Origin: Roseovarius salincola
GTDB taxonomy: Bacteria; Pseudomonadota; Alphaproteobacteria; Rhodobacterales; Rhodobacteraceae
DNA length: 64,000 bases
Reading direction: 5' to 3'
Assembly (NCBI RefSeq): GCF_026891095.1
Contig: NZ_JAPTNL010000005.1
Location: forward strand, 121,453-185,452
Under the pieces are notes generated by a model that saw only the letters and a program-made list of their open reading frames with translations, did no database searches and was not told where the DNA came from. A program made the translations under genes and the position numbers. This document shows, in pieces, positions 17,163 to 25,755 of the stretch. Every line of letters begins with the position of its first letter. Positions within the stretch are counted from its first letter, which is position 1.

Positions 17163-17185
17163 ATATCATGAACTATGGATATATG
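17160..17185. promoter_or_regulatory. Probable ArsR operator overlapping the arsR start
   Basis: Inverted repeat CATATATC (17160-17167) and GATATATG (17178-17185) with a 10-base spacer. The AT-rich palindrome in a GC-rich background is typical of ArsR-family sites. Its left arm contains the reverse complement of the arsR ATG (17160-17162). Transcription may therefore start at or very near the start codon, giving a leaderless or near-leaderless arsR message. Confidence 0.55.
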
Positions 17186-17255
17186 AGGCCGGGCGCAAGT
17201 GAAGTTTTTCTGACAGCCGGGGTGATGCCCGGCTGCCGTGGCGCTGGCCGGCGGA

Positions 17256-18509
17256 TCAGTCGGCGAGCTTGATCAGCGCGTGGCGCTTCTTGCCGGCGCT
17301 CAGCTTGATGGGCGCGCGCAGTGCGCCCGCGTCGATCATCAGCCCCGCATCGGTAAGGGGGGCGTCGTCAAGGCGCGCGCCGTTCTCGGCGATGAGGCGC
17401 TTGGCGTCCTTGCCGGATTTCGCCAGCCCCGAGCGCACGATCAGCTGCACGATGGAGATGCCGTCGCCCAGTTCGCCTGCTGTGAGTTCGAGTGTGGGCA
17501 GGTCATCGCCGACGCCGCCTTTCTCGAACACCTCGCGGGCGGTGGCCTCGGCATTGGCGGCGGCCTCGGCCCCGTGCAGAAGCGTGGTCACCTCGTTGGC
17601 GAGGATGATCTTGGCGGCGTTGATCTCGGAGCCTGCGAGCGCGCCGAGGCGGTCGCATTCCGCGACCGGCAATTCGGTGTAGTATTTGAGGAAGCGGCCC
17701 ACATCGGCGTCAAGCGTGTTGCGCCAGAACTGCCAGAATTCATAGGGGCTGAGCATGTCGGCATTGAGCCAGACCGCGCCGCCCGCCGATTTGCCCATCT
17801 TGCGCCCGTCGGCGGTGGTCAGCAGCGGCGAGGTGAGGCCGAAAAGTTCGGTCCCCGAGACGCGCCGGGTGAGGTCGATGCCGTTGACGATATTGCCCCA
17901 CTGGTCCGAGCCGCCCATCTGCAGCGTGCAGCCGTAGCGGCGGTTCAGTTCCAGGAAGTCATAGGCCTGGAGGATCATGTAGTTGAATTCGAGGAAGCTG
18001 AGCGATTGTTCGCGGTCGAGCCGGGATTTCACGGATTCGAAGCTGAGCATCCGGTTGACCGAGAAATGCCGCCCGATATCGCGCAGGAATTCGATGTAGC
18101 GCAGCCCGTCGAGCCATTCGGCATTGTCGAGCATGAGCGCGCCGGGTGCGGTTTCGCCGTAGTCGAGGAAGCGGGCGAAGACCTGTTGCATGGCGGTGAT
18201 GTTCTCGCCGATCTGGGCCGCATCGAGGAGCGGGCGCTCATCGGAGCGAAACGAGGGGTCGCCCACCTTGGTGGTCCCGCCCCCCATCAGGGTGATCGGG
18301 CGGTGGCCGGTCTTTTGCAGCCAGCGCAGCATCATGATGTTGAGCAGATGCCCGACATGCAGCGATTTGGCGGTGGCGTCATAGCCGATATAGGCCGTCA
18401 CCGTGCCGGAACGCAGGCTGTCGTCGAGCGCCTGCAGGTCCGTGCAGTCCGCAAGGAAGCCGCGCTCGATCATCACGCGCAGGAATTCGGACTTGGGGTG
18501 GTAGGTCAT
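17256..18509 (-). CDS. tyrS: Tyrosyl-tRNA synthetase
   Basis: 417 residues, class I synthetase. The HIGH motif appears as HVGH (in [13 protein letters not shown]) and the KMSKS motif as KMGKS (in [12 protein letters not shown]). GGSDQWGNI and [12 protein letters not shown] belong to the tyrosine-binding core, and the C-terminal S4-like domain starts near residue 350. It charges tRNA-Tyr. It is divergent from anmK across 63 bases that must hold both promoters. Confidence 0.95.
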   Translation of the reverse strand: MTYHPKSEFLRVMIERGFLADCTDLQALDDSLRSGTVTAYIGYDATAKSLHVGHLLNIMMLRWLQKTGHRPITLMGGGTTKVGDPSFRSDERPLLDAAQIGENITAMQQVFARFLDYGETAPGALMLDNAEWLDGLRYIEFLRDIGRHFSVNRMLSFESVKSRLDREQSLSFLEFNYMILQAYDFLELNRRYGCTLQMGGSDQWGNIVNGIDLTRRVSGTELFGLTSPLLTTADGRKMGKSAGGAVWLNADMLSPYEFWQFWRNTLDADVGRFLKYYTELPVAECDRLGALAGSEINAAKIILANEVTTLLHGAEAAANAEATAREVFEKGGVGDDLPTLELTAGELGDGISIVQLIVRSGLAKSGKDAKRLIAENGARLDDAPLTDAGLMIDAGALRAPIKLSAGKKRHALIKLAD

Positions 18510-18572
18510 ATGGCTTGTCCCGGTCTTGATTGCGCGGCATGTATAGGCACCTGAGCCGCGAAGGGAAAGGCC

Positions 18573-19667
18573 ATGATGAAAGCCGGTCGCATACGGGCAT
18601 TGGGCGCGATGTCGGGCACCTCGCTGGACGGGGTGGACGCGGCGGTGATCGAGACCGATGGCGAGCGGATCCTTGCCCTTGGAGAAAGCCTCTACAGGCC
18701 CTATTCACCGGAGGAACAGGCGGTGCTGAGCGCCGCGCTGGGGCGCTGGCCGGATGATGGCGGGCTCGACGCCGCGCTGGCGGTGGTGCAGGGCGCCCAC
18801 GAAGAGGCGCTGGCCGGGTTCGAGGATATCGCGCTGGTTGGGTTTCACGGGCAGACGCTGGCGCATGAGCCGCGCGGGCGGGGCACGCATCAGTTGGGCG
18901 ATGGCGATGCGCTGGCGGCGGCGCTGGGGCTGCCGGTCGTGTGGGATTTTCGCAGCGCCGATATCCGTTTTGGCGGCGAGGGCGCGCCGCTGGCACCGTT
19001 TTATCATTTCGCCTGCGCCAGGTGGATCGGCGCCGATGCGCCGCTGGCCTTCCTGAACCTTGGCGGCGTGGGCAACCTGACCTGGGTCGATCCGCGAAAG
19101 GCGCGCCCCGACGATGCGGGCGCCTTGCTGGCCTTCGACACCGGCCCGGCCAATGCCCCGATCAATGACGTGATGCTGGCGCGGCGCGGCGAGGCCTTTG
19201 ACCGCGACGGGGCGCTGGCGCGGCAAGGCGAGGTGGCGCAGGGCGCGCTGGAGATGTTTCTTGACGAGTCCTATTTCCTGAAGGTGCCGCCGAAGTCGCT
19301 GGACCGGGACGCCTTCAGGGACATGATCGGCCTGGTCAACGAACTGAGCGACGCGGATGCGGTGGCGACGCTGACGGGGATGAGCGCGGCGGCGGTGTTG
19401 CGGGGCATGGAGCATTGCCCCGAGCCGCCCGCGCGGCTGCTGGTCTGTGGCGGGGGGCGCAAGAACCCGGTCATGATGGACATGCTGCGCGCGGCGCTGG
19501 ATTGCCCGGTTGATCCGGTCGAGGATGTGGGGCTTGACGGCGACATGCTGGAGGCGCAGGCATTTGCCCATCTGGCGGTGCGGGTGGCGCGCGGCTTGCC
19601 GACCTCGTGTCCCGGCACGACGGGCGTGCGCGCCGGGGTGTCGGGCGGCACGCTGAGCCGCCCGTAA
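18573..19667 (+). CDS. anmK: Anhydro-N-acetylmuramic acid kinase
   Basis: 364 residues, ASKHA-fold kinase that phosphorylates and opens 1,6-anhydro-MurNAc during recycling of cell-wall fragments. Signatures are [20 protein letters not shown] (ATP phosphate loop), [30 protein letters not shown] and [10 protein letters not shown]. An ATG one codon later is an alternative start. It lies divergent from tyrS, a neighbourhood seen in several alphaproteobacteria. No other recycling gene (nagZ, amgK, murU) is in the window. Confidence 0.93.
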   Translation: MMKAGRIRALGAMSGTSLDGVDAAVIETDGERILALGESLYRPYSPEEQAVLSAALGRWPDDGGLDAALAVVQGAHEEALAGFEDIALVGFHGQTLAHEPRGRGTHQLGDGDALAAALGLPVVWDFRSADIRFGGEGAPLAPFYHFACARWIGADAPLAFLNLGGVGNLTWVDPRKARPDDAGALLAFDTGPANAPINDVMLARRGEAFDRDGALARQGEVAQGALEMFLDESYFLKVPPKSLDRDAFRDMIGLVNELSDADAVATLTGMSAAAVLRGMEHCPEPPARLLVCGGGRKNPVMMDMLRAALDCPVDPVEDVGLDGDMLEAQAFAHLAVRVARGLPTSCPGTTGVRAGVSGGTLSRP

Positions 19668-19708
19668 CGCATGATGCGGTCTTGAGAGAGGCCGGAAGAG
19701 GAGGATGA

Positions 19709-20458
19709 ATGACGCGATACAGGCTGGACGATGGCGCGGGCGCGGGTTTGCGGATGGGCCTTGTGGTGCTGAGCACCGACGAGACGCTGGAATTCGAGGC
19801 GCGCAAGGTTCTGACCGGGCGCGACGCGAACCTGATGCATACGCGCATTCCCGCCCAGGCGGATGTCACGCCCGAGACATTGCGCATGATGGAGGCGGGC
19901 TTGCCCGCAACGGCGGGGCTGTTGCCGCAGGGGCTGAGCGTGCTGGGCTATGGCTGCACTTCGGCGTCGACGGTGATCGGCCCCGAGGCGGTGGCGGCGG
20001 CGGTGCAGACCGTGCATCCCGGCGTGCCGGTCACCAACCCGATGAGCGCGACGCTGGCCGGATTGGAGGCCTTGGGCGCGGCGCGCATTGCACTGGTCAC
20101 GCCCTATGTGCCCAGCGTCACCGCCGCGATGCGCGATTTCCTGGCTGGTCGCGGCATCGAGGTGCTGAGCGAGATCAGCTTTGGCGAGAAGGAAGACCGG
20201 AGGGTGGCGCGAATCGCCGAGGAAAGCACGCTGGATGCGATCCTGGAGGCGGGGCGCGCAAAGGGTGTCGAGGCGGTTTTCGCAAGCTGCACCAACCTGC
20301 GCAGCTTTGGCGTGATCGAACAGGCCGAGGCCGAATTGGGCGTGCCGGTGATCAGTTCAAACCAGGCGCTCTTGTGGCATATGCTGGGGCTGGCGGGGGT
20401 GGCGCAGCCCTGCGGCTGGGGTCCGGGGCGGCTGTTTGAAGAGGGGGCACTGACATGA
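19709..20458 (+). CDS. Asp/Glu racemase-superfamily protein (maleate isomerase / EutA-like)
   Basis: 249 residues. Two Cys motifs sit at the expected places of the two-Cys racemase/isomerase fold: LGYGCTSASTVIG and FASCTNLRSFG. VTNPMSATLAGLEALGAARI and VTPYVPSV match maleate cis-trans isomerase, arylmalonate decarboxylase and ectoine-utilisation EutA proteins. Which reaction is run is unclear. The ribosome binding site is GAGGATGA. It is coupled by ATGA to the PLP enzyme downstream, so the pair probably acts in one pathway on an amino-acid-like substrate. No other ectoine gene is present nearby, so EutA is only a possibility. Confidence 0.75.
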   Translation: MTRYRLDDGAGAGLRMGLVVLSTDETLEFEARKVLTGRDANLMHTRIPAQADVTPETLRMMEAGLPATAGLLPQGLSVLGYGCTSASTVIGPEAVAAAVQTVHPGVPVTNPMSATLAGLEALGAARIALVTPYVPSVTAAMRDFLAGRGIEVLSEISFGEKEDRRVARIAEESTLDAILEAGRAKGVEAVFASCTNLRSFGVIEQAEAELGVPVISSNQALLWHMLGLAGVAQPCGWGPGRLFEEGALT

Positions 20459-21603
20459 GCGACAAGAGGCAAGGATGGGCGCCCGCGACCCTGGCGGCGC
20501 AGGCGGCGGGCGCGGTCAATCGCGCCGATGGCGGCGTCGTGCCGGGCATTGCGATGGCCAGCACCTATGAGCGGGGCACCGACAATGCCTTGCTGTCGCC
20601 CGAAAATATCTATGCGCGCGACCATAACGAGACGATTCGCCAGGCCGAAGAGGTGTTGCGCCAGTTGGAGGGCGCGGCGGCGAGCCTGCTTTTTCCCTCG
20701 GGCATGGCGGCGATCGCGGCGGTGTTGCGCACGGTGCCGGGCGGTGGCCGGGTCATCATGCAATCGGGCATCTATTGGGGCACGACAAGCTGGGTCCGCG
20801 ATTTCTGCGCGCGCCGGGATGTCACCCTCGAGGAGGTGGACACGGCCGATGATGGCGCGCTGGCGGCGGCCTGCGCCACGCCTGCGGATATAGTGTGGAT
20901 CGAGGTGCCGTCGAACCCCTGGCTCAAGATCACGGATATCGCGCGCGCCGCCGAACTGGCGCATGGCGCGGCGGCGGTTCTGGCGGTGGATGGCACGGCG
21001 GCGACACCGGTGCTGACGCGGGCGCTGGATCATGGCGCCGATATCGCCATGCATTCGGCGACCAAGGCGATCAACGGCCATACCGATGTGGTGGCGGGCG
21101 TGCTGTCGTGCCGCGAAAGCGACGCGCCGGTCTGGCGTGCGATTGCGACCGACCGTCATGACGCGGGCGCGATCCTGGGGCCGTTCGAGGCGTGGCTTTT
21201 GATGCGCGGGATGCGCACGCTGCCCTTGCGCATGGAGCGGATGTGCCAAAGCGCGGCGCGCATTGCCGCGTTCCTGGCCGGTCACGACGCGGTCGAGGCG
21301 GTGCTTTACCCCGGCCTTGAGGGTCATCCGGGCCATGAACTGGCGGCGCGCCAGATGCGCGGGGGGTTTGGATATCTCATGTCGGTGCTGATCCGTGGGG
21401 GCAAGGCGCGCGCGCTTGAGGTCAATGGCCGGCTGGCGCTGTTTCACCGGGCGACATCGCTGGGCGGGGTCGACAGCCTTGTGGAGCATCGCGCCACGAT
21501 CGAGCCCGATACGGGGATTCCGGAGAACCTTCTGCGCCTGTCGGTGGGGATCGAGGATGTCGACGATCTGATCGGTGATCTGCGCCAGGCGCTGGAGGGG
21601 TAA
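20455..21603 (+). CDS. PLP-dependent transsulfuration-family enzyme (cystathionine beta-lyase / gamma-synthase type)
   Basis: 382 residues, fold type I Cys/Met-metabolism family. The Schiff-base Lys is in MHSATKAINGHTDVVAG; the usual form is SATKYxxGH, so Ala replaces Tyr next to the Lys. FPSGMAAIAAVL and the aromatic YWGTTSW near residue 105 are also family features, and FHRATSLGGVDSLVEHRA is the substrate-carboxylate region. Family members cleave or form C-S bonds on cystathionine or homoserine esters. Overlap with the racemase-like gene suggests a dedicated amino-acid catabolic pair rather than core methionine synthesis. Confidence 0.82.
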   Translation: MSDKRQGWAPATLAAQAAGAVNRADGGVVPGIAMASTYERGTDNALLSPENIYARDHNETIRQAEEVLRQLEGAAASLLFPSGMAAIAAVLRTVPGGGRVIMQSGIYWGTTSWVRDFCARRDVTLEEVDTADDGALAAACATPADIVWIEVPSNPWLKITDIARAAELAHGAAAVLAVDGTAATPVLTRALDHGADIAMHSATKAINGHTDVVAGVLSCRESDAPVWRAIATDRHDAGAILGPFEAWLLMRGMRTLPLRMERMCQSAARIAAFLAGHDAVEAVLYPGLEGHPGHELAARQMRGGFGYLMSVLIRGGKARALEVNGRLALFHRATSLGGVDSLVEHRATIEPDTGIPENLLRLSVGIEDVDDLIGDLRQALEG

Positions 21604-21694
21604 GGCGCGGCGCTGACTTGCGCGCGCGGGCCGGGGTTGCTATCTGCCTCGTGTAAATCCGATAAGTTTGATCGGGAAGAAACACGAGGCCAAG

Positions 21695-22780
21695 GTGCAG
21701 TCAGCGACTCCGCGTCTGGAAATCAGGAATCTCGTGCGCCGCTACGGCGCGCGCACGGTCGTCGATGACGTGTCGCTCAAGGTGTTGCCGGGGCAGGTGA
21801 CATGCCTTCTGGGGCCGTCGGGCTGTGGCAAATCGACGACCCTGCGGATGATCGCGGGCGTCGAGATGCAGGACGAGGGCGAAATCTGGGTGGATGGGGA
21901 GCTGGTCTGTGACCGGGTGTTCCGCGTGCCCCCGGAGCGGCGCCATATCGGCTTGATGTTTCAGGATTTCGCGCTGTTTCCGCATCTGAGCGTGGCGGCG
22001 AATGTGGCCTTTGGCCTGTCGGGCGAACGCGGTGCGATCGACCGGCGGGTGGATGAGCTGCTGGAGCGCGTGGGTCTTGGCAGCTACCGCGAGACCTATC
22101 CGCATGAATTGTCGGGAGGTGAGCAGCAGCGCGTCGCGCTGGCGCGCGCATTGGCGCCGCGCCCCTCGATCATGCTGATGGACGAGCCGTTTTCGGGGCT
22201 CGACAACCGGCTGCGCGACGGCATCCGCGACGAGACGCTGGATATCCTGCGCGAGCAGGATACGGCGGTGTTGCTGGTCACCCATGAGCCCGAAGAGGCC
22301 ATGCGCATGGCCGACGAGATCGCGCTGATGCGCGACGGGCGGATCGTGCAGCAGGGTGCGCCCTATAACATCTACAACGCGCCCGTGGATCGTGATGCGG
22401 TGGCATTTTTCAGTGACATCAATGTGATACGTGGCAAAGTTAACGGGTCGCTGGTGGAGACGCCCTTTGGCCATTTCCTGGCGCCGGGGGTGCATGAGGG
22501 CAACGAGGTGGATATCGTTATTCGCCCGCAGCATATCCGCATCGATTTCGACCGCGCCGGGCGCGGCCCCGGACCGACCATCGAGAACGGCACGCCTGCC
22601 CGCGGCGTGGTCGAGCGCGCCCGCTTCATGGGCAGCGAAAGCCTTGTGGAGTTCCGCATGGATCACGACGGTTCGCTGATGCACGCCACGGTGCCCAACG
22701 TGTTCCTGCCCAGCCCCGGCAAGCCGCTGTGGCTGATGATCCGGCGCGACCGCTGTTTCGTCTTTCCGGCGCGTGATTGA
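21695..22780 (+). CDS. ABC transporter ATP-binding protein (FbpC/PotA-like), orphan
   Basis: About 361 residues from a GTG at 21695 with GAGG upstream; a TTG at 21668 would add nine residues. ATPase motifs are complete: Walker A GPSGCGKST, Q-loop MFQDFALFPHLS, signature LSGGEQQRVALARAL, Walker B IMLMDEP and switch His in LLVTHEPEEA. A TOBE-type domain follows after about residue 240, with VIRPQHIRI. This resembles iron(III) or thiamine importers. No permease or binding-protein gene lies next to it, so the substrate is not known. A dispersed intergenic element follows the stop. Confidence 0.85.
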   Translation: MQSATPRLEIRNLVRRYGARTVVDDVSLKVLPGQVTCLLGPSGCGKSTTLRMIAGVEMQDEGEIWVDGELVCDRVFRVPPERRHIGLMFQDFALFPHLSVAANVAFGLSGERGAIDRRVDELLERVGLGSYRETYPHELSGGEQQRVALARALAPRPSIMLMDEPFSGLDNRLRDGIRDETLDILREQDTAVLLVTHEPEEAMRMADEIALMRDGRIVQQGAPYNIYNAPVDRDAVAFFSDINVIRGKVNGSLVETPFGHFLAPGVHEGNEVDIVIRPQHIRIDFDRAGRGPGPTIENGTPARGVVERARFMGSESLVEFRMDHDGSLMHATVPNVFLPSPGKPLWLMIRRDRCFVFPARD

Positions 22781-22793
22781 AGTGACGCGAAGA

Positions 22794-22858
22794 GGGGGCG
22801 CTGCCCCCGTCGCCGCAAGCGGCGACTCCCCCGAGGTATTTTCGGGCCAGATGAAGGG
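22794..22858 (+). repeat. Dispersed GC-hairpin intergenic element, copy B
   Basis: Two adjacent hairpins (GGGGGC with GCCCCC, 22794-22808; GTCGCCGC with GCGGCGAC, 22809-22826) are followed by CCCCCGAGGTATTTTCGG and GCCAGATGAAG. The 40 bases 22794-22833 are identical to 37230-37269. It lies between the orphan ABC ATPase and tatA on the plus strand and may terminate the upstream transcript. Confidence 0.8.
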
Positions 22859-23005
22859 TGGTTGCGGCGCGCGGCGGGGGAAATTGCCGATTTCTGGTCT
22901 GTGCATGACTATTGGTTCTTCCAACCCGCGCGATGAAGGCTTAGATACGGTTGACGAAAATGCCGGGGAGGCGCACAAACGGTCCCCGACAATGGGAGAT
23001 AGACT

Positions 23006-23230
23006 ATGCTGAACAATATCGGCCTTCCGGGCCTTCTGCTGATCGCCGTCGTGGTGCTGGTGCTATTCGGGCGCGGCAAGATATCGTCGCTGATGGGCGA
23101 AGTGGGCAAGGGCATCACATCGTTCAAGAAGGGCGTCGCCGAAGGCACCAAGGAAATCGACGAAGCGAGTGACGAGACCGGCGACACCGCCAAGGACGTC
23201 ACGCCCGAAGACGAAAAAGACAAGGTCTGA
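23006..23230 (+). CDS. tatA: Sec-independent protein translocase TatA
   Basis: 74 residues. One membrane helix (about residues 4-21), the hinge LFGRGK, an amphipathic helix ([17 protein letters not shown]) and a short acidic tail. TatA polymerises to form the pore for folded twin-arginine substrates. It is the first gene of the tatABC operon, with tatB seven bases downstream. The order and spacing are standard. The molybdenum hydroxylase in this window is of the cytoplasmic type, so no local substrate is evident. Confidence 0.93.
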   Translation: MLNNIGLPGLLLIAVVVLVLFGRGKISSLMGEVGKGITSFKKGVAEGTKEIDEASDETGDTAKDVTPEDEKDKV

Positions 23231-23237
23231 ACCCTGA

Positions 23238-23759
23238 ATGTTCGACCTGGGCTGGACCGAGCTGATGGTGATCGGCATCGTCGCGCTGATCGTCGTCGGA
23301 CCCAAGGATCTGCCGGGCATGTTCCGCGCAGTCGGGAATTTTGTGGGCAAGGCCAAGCGCATGGCCCGCGATTTCAGCCAGGCGATGAATGATGCCGCCG
23401 ACGAGACCGGGGTCAAGGATGTCTCGGACAGTCTGCGCAAGGCCACCAATCCGGTAGGCAGCGCGATGGACGAAGTGCGCAAGACCGCCAAATCGGCCAG
23501 CGAGAGTTTCACCCAGGATACCATGGCCGGCCCGAAAACCGCCAAGGCCAAGGCGGAGGAGCAAACCGGCGACGGGCCCGCGGAAGAACCGACCGGGCTG
23601 AGCGAGGAACGCCGGACCCAGGCCGAGAAGATCCGCGCCAGGAGCGCCGAGATGGCGACCGAGCGCCACGCACGAGAGGCGGCCGAAGCGGCCGAGGCGG
23701 CGGCGGCCGAGACCAGTGCCGATGACGCGCCCGCCAGCTCCAAGGACAGCAAGGCATGA
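23238..23759 (+). CDS. tatB: Sec-independent protein translocase TatB
   Basis: 173 residues. The N-terminus [20 protein letters not shown] and the following [13 protein letters not shown] are diagnostic of TatB. An amphipathic helix and a long, charged, Ala/Glu-rich C-terminal region follow (residues 80-173), ending in [12 protein letters not shown]. It forms the substrate receptor with TatC. It overlaps tatC by ATGA. Confidence 0.93.
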   Translation: MFDLGWTELMVIGIVALIVVGPKDLPGMFRAVGNFVGKAKRMARDFSQAMNDAADETGVKDVSDSLRKATNPVGSAMDEVRKTAKSASESFTQDTMAGPKTAKAKAEEQTGDGPAEEPTGLSEERRTQAEKIRARSAEMATERHAREAAEAAEAAAAETSADDAPASSKDSKA

Positions 23760-24748
23760 GCCCCAGCGACGATATCGAAGACAGTTCGGCCCCCCTGATC
23801 GAACATCTGACCGAGCTGCGCACGCGGCTGATCAAATCGGTCGTGGCCTTCCTCATCGGCATGATCATCTGTTTCACGGTCGCCACGCCGATCTTCAACT
23901 TTCTCACCGCGCCGCTCTGCCAGGTTCTGGCCAGCCGCGGGCAGGATTGCGACCTGATCTTCATCAGCCCGCAGGAAGGTTTCTTCGTCGCCATCAAGGT
24001 GTCGCTGCTGGGCGGTCTGATGCTGTCCTTTCCCTATATCGCCAACCAGATGTGGCGCTTCGTGGCGCCGGGGCTTTACAAATCCGAGAAGGGCGCGTTT
24101 CTGCCCTTCCTCGTGGCTTCGCCCTTCATGTTCATCCTGGGCGCGTCCTTCGCCTTTTACGTGGTGACGCCGCTGGCCTATGATTTCTTCCTGGGCTTCC
24201 AGCAATTCGGCGCGGGCGGCGAGGCCCTGCCGGGGGGCGGCCAGGGCGCCGCGCCGCTGAGCGTGGTGTTTCAGGGGTCGGCGCAGGAATATCTGAACCT
24301 CACGATCAAGTTCATCGTGGCCTTCGGGATGTGCTTTCAGTTGCCGGTGCTGCTGACGCTGATGGGCAAGGCCGGGCTGGTCAGCGCCGAAGGCTTGGGC
24401 AACATGCGCAAATACGCGGTGGTCGGCATCCTGTTGCTGGCCGCCCTGGTGACGCCGCCGGACGTGATCACCCAGGTGATCCTGTTCGTGGTGGTCTACG
24501 GGCTTTACGAAGTGTCGATCTGGCTGGTGCGCCGGGTTGAGCGCAAGCGCGAGGCGCGGCTGCGCGCGGAGGGACTCTGGTTCGACGATGACGAGGATGA
24601 TCATGATCCCGATCCATCCCCTGACTCCACGCCAGATGCCGCGCGGGACCCTTATGGCGAGGATGATTTCGACGACCCGCTGCTTGACGAGTTCGACGAG
24701 GACGATGCGGGCGACAAGAAAAAGGACGACGAGGACAAATCGACGTGA
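23756..24748 (+). CDS. tatC: Sec-independent protein translocase TatC
   Basis: 330 residues. Six membrane helices cover the first 265 residues, with the conserved [19 protein letters not shown] start and the [16 protein letters not shown] and [10 protein letters not shown] motifs. It binds the twin-arginine signal peptide. An extra Asp/Glu-rich tail of about 50 residues (from [16 protein letters not shown] onward) makes it longer than the roughly 250-residue E. coli protein. Coupled to tatB and, by a GTGA overlap, to the following ATPase gene. Confidence 0.94.
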   Translation: MSPSDDIEDSSAPLIEHLTELRTRLIKSVVAFLIGMIICFTVATPIFNFLTAPLCQVLASRGQDCDLIFISPQEGFFVAIKVSLLGGLMLSFPYIANQMWRFVAPGLYKSEKGAFLPFLVASPFMFILGASFAFYVVTPLAYDFFLGFQQFGAGGEALPGGGQGAAPLSVVFQGSAQEYLNLTIKFIVAFGMCFQLPVLLTLMGKAGLVSAEGLGNMRKYAVVGILLLAALVTPPDVITQVILFVVVYGLYEVSIWLVRRVERKREARLRAEGLWFDDDEDDHDPDPSPDSTPDAARDPYGEDDFDDPLLDEFDEDDAGDKKKDDEDKST

Positions 24749-25581
24749 GCGACAGCATGGACCGGATTGCGGCGGCGCTTGAGCGCATGGCGCCCGCGCC
24801 CCTGGAAACGCCCGATTTCGACGCGGCCGACGCCTTTGTCTGGCATGTGGAGCCCGACCGTCTGCAACCCGTGCCCGAGGTGAACCGGGTGGACATGTCG
24901 CTGCTGCTGGGTATCGACCGCTCGCGCGACACGCTGCTTGAGAATACCCGCCAGTTCGCACAGGGGCTGCCTGCCAATAACGCGCTGCTCTGGGGCGCGC
25001 GCGGGATGGGCAAATCGAGCCTCGTGAAGGCGGTTCATGCGGCGGTGCGCGCCGAGGGCCCGTCGCTCAAGATCGTGGAGCTTCAGCGCGAGGACCTGCC
25101 CAGCGTCGGCCGCCTGTTGGGGCATCTGCGCCAGTCAAGCGCGCGTTTCATCCTGTTTTGCGACGACCTCTCCTTCAGCCATGACGACCAGCATTATAAA
25201 TCCCTCAAGGCGGTGCTTGATGGCGGGATCGAGGGGCGGCCCGACAACGTGGTCTTTTATGCCACGTCGAACCGGCGCCACCTGATGCCGCGCGACATGA
25301 TCGAGAATGAACGCTCCTCGGCGATCAGCCCTTCGGAAGCGACCGAGGAAAAGGTCTCGCTCAGTGATCGTTTCGGGCTGTGGCTGGGCTTTCATCCCTG
25401 CGATCAGGACGAATATCTGGCCATGATCCGGGGCTATTGCGATGCGCATGGGATCGAGATCGACGATGCGACGCTGCGCGCAGAGGCGATCGAATGGCAG
25501 GCCACGCGCGGGTCGCGCTCGGGCCGGGTGGCGTGGCAGTATTTCACCGATCTGGCGGGGCGGCGCGGCATCGCGATCTGA
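24745..25581 (+). CDS. DUF815-type ATP-binding protein (AAA superfamily)
   Basis: 278 residues with a GTG start inside the tatC stop. Walker A is WGARGMGKSSLVKAVHA, Walker B is FILFCDDLSF. KSLKAVLDGGIEGRPDNVVF and YATSNRRHLMPRDMIENE are the usual DUF815 blocks, and LSDRFGLWLGFHPC and a C-terminal RSGRVAWQYF follow. The role is unknown; the domain is AAA-like and cytoplasmic. Tight coupling to tatABC is notable but may be only shared transcription. Confidence 0.85.
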   Translation: MSDSMDRIAAALERMAPAPLETPDFDAADAFVWHVEPDRLQPVPEVNRVDMSLLLGIDRSRDTLLENTRQFAQGLPANNALLWGARGMGKSSLVKAVHAAVRAEGPSLKIVELQREDLPSVGRLLGHLRQSSARFILFCDDLSFSHDDQHYKSLKAVLDGGIEGRPDNVVFYATSNRRHLMPRDMIENERSSAISPSEATEEKVSLSDRFGLWLGFHPCDQDEYLAMIRGYCDAHGIEIDDATLRAEAIEWQATRGSRSGRVAWQYFTDLAGRRGIAI

Positions 25582-25603
25582 TCCGCCAGAAAGCCGGCAC
25601 TGC

Positions 25604-25627
25604 GTTTCATCTGGCCATAAATACCTG
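25604..25627 (-). repeat. Partial dispersed element, copy C (tail only)
   Basis: The minus strand reads GGTATTTATGGCCAGATGAA, matching the GGTATTT...GCCAGATGAAG tail of copies A and B. The GC hairpin and the CCCCC run are absent. It lies in the 174-base convergent gap after the DUF815 gene. Confidence 0.5.
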
Positions 25628-25755
25628 ATCGCGAGGCCGCATCCCGGCGCCACCTGCGCCGCTTTCGCGCCGCAGCACCCACAGGCACAAATCAGGAAAA
25701 CCTGCGCGCGCGGGACGCGCGCTCCGCTGGATCAGACCTGTTCCGGGGCGGGCGG

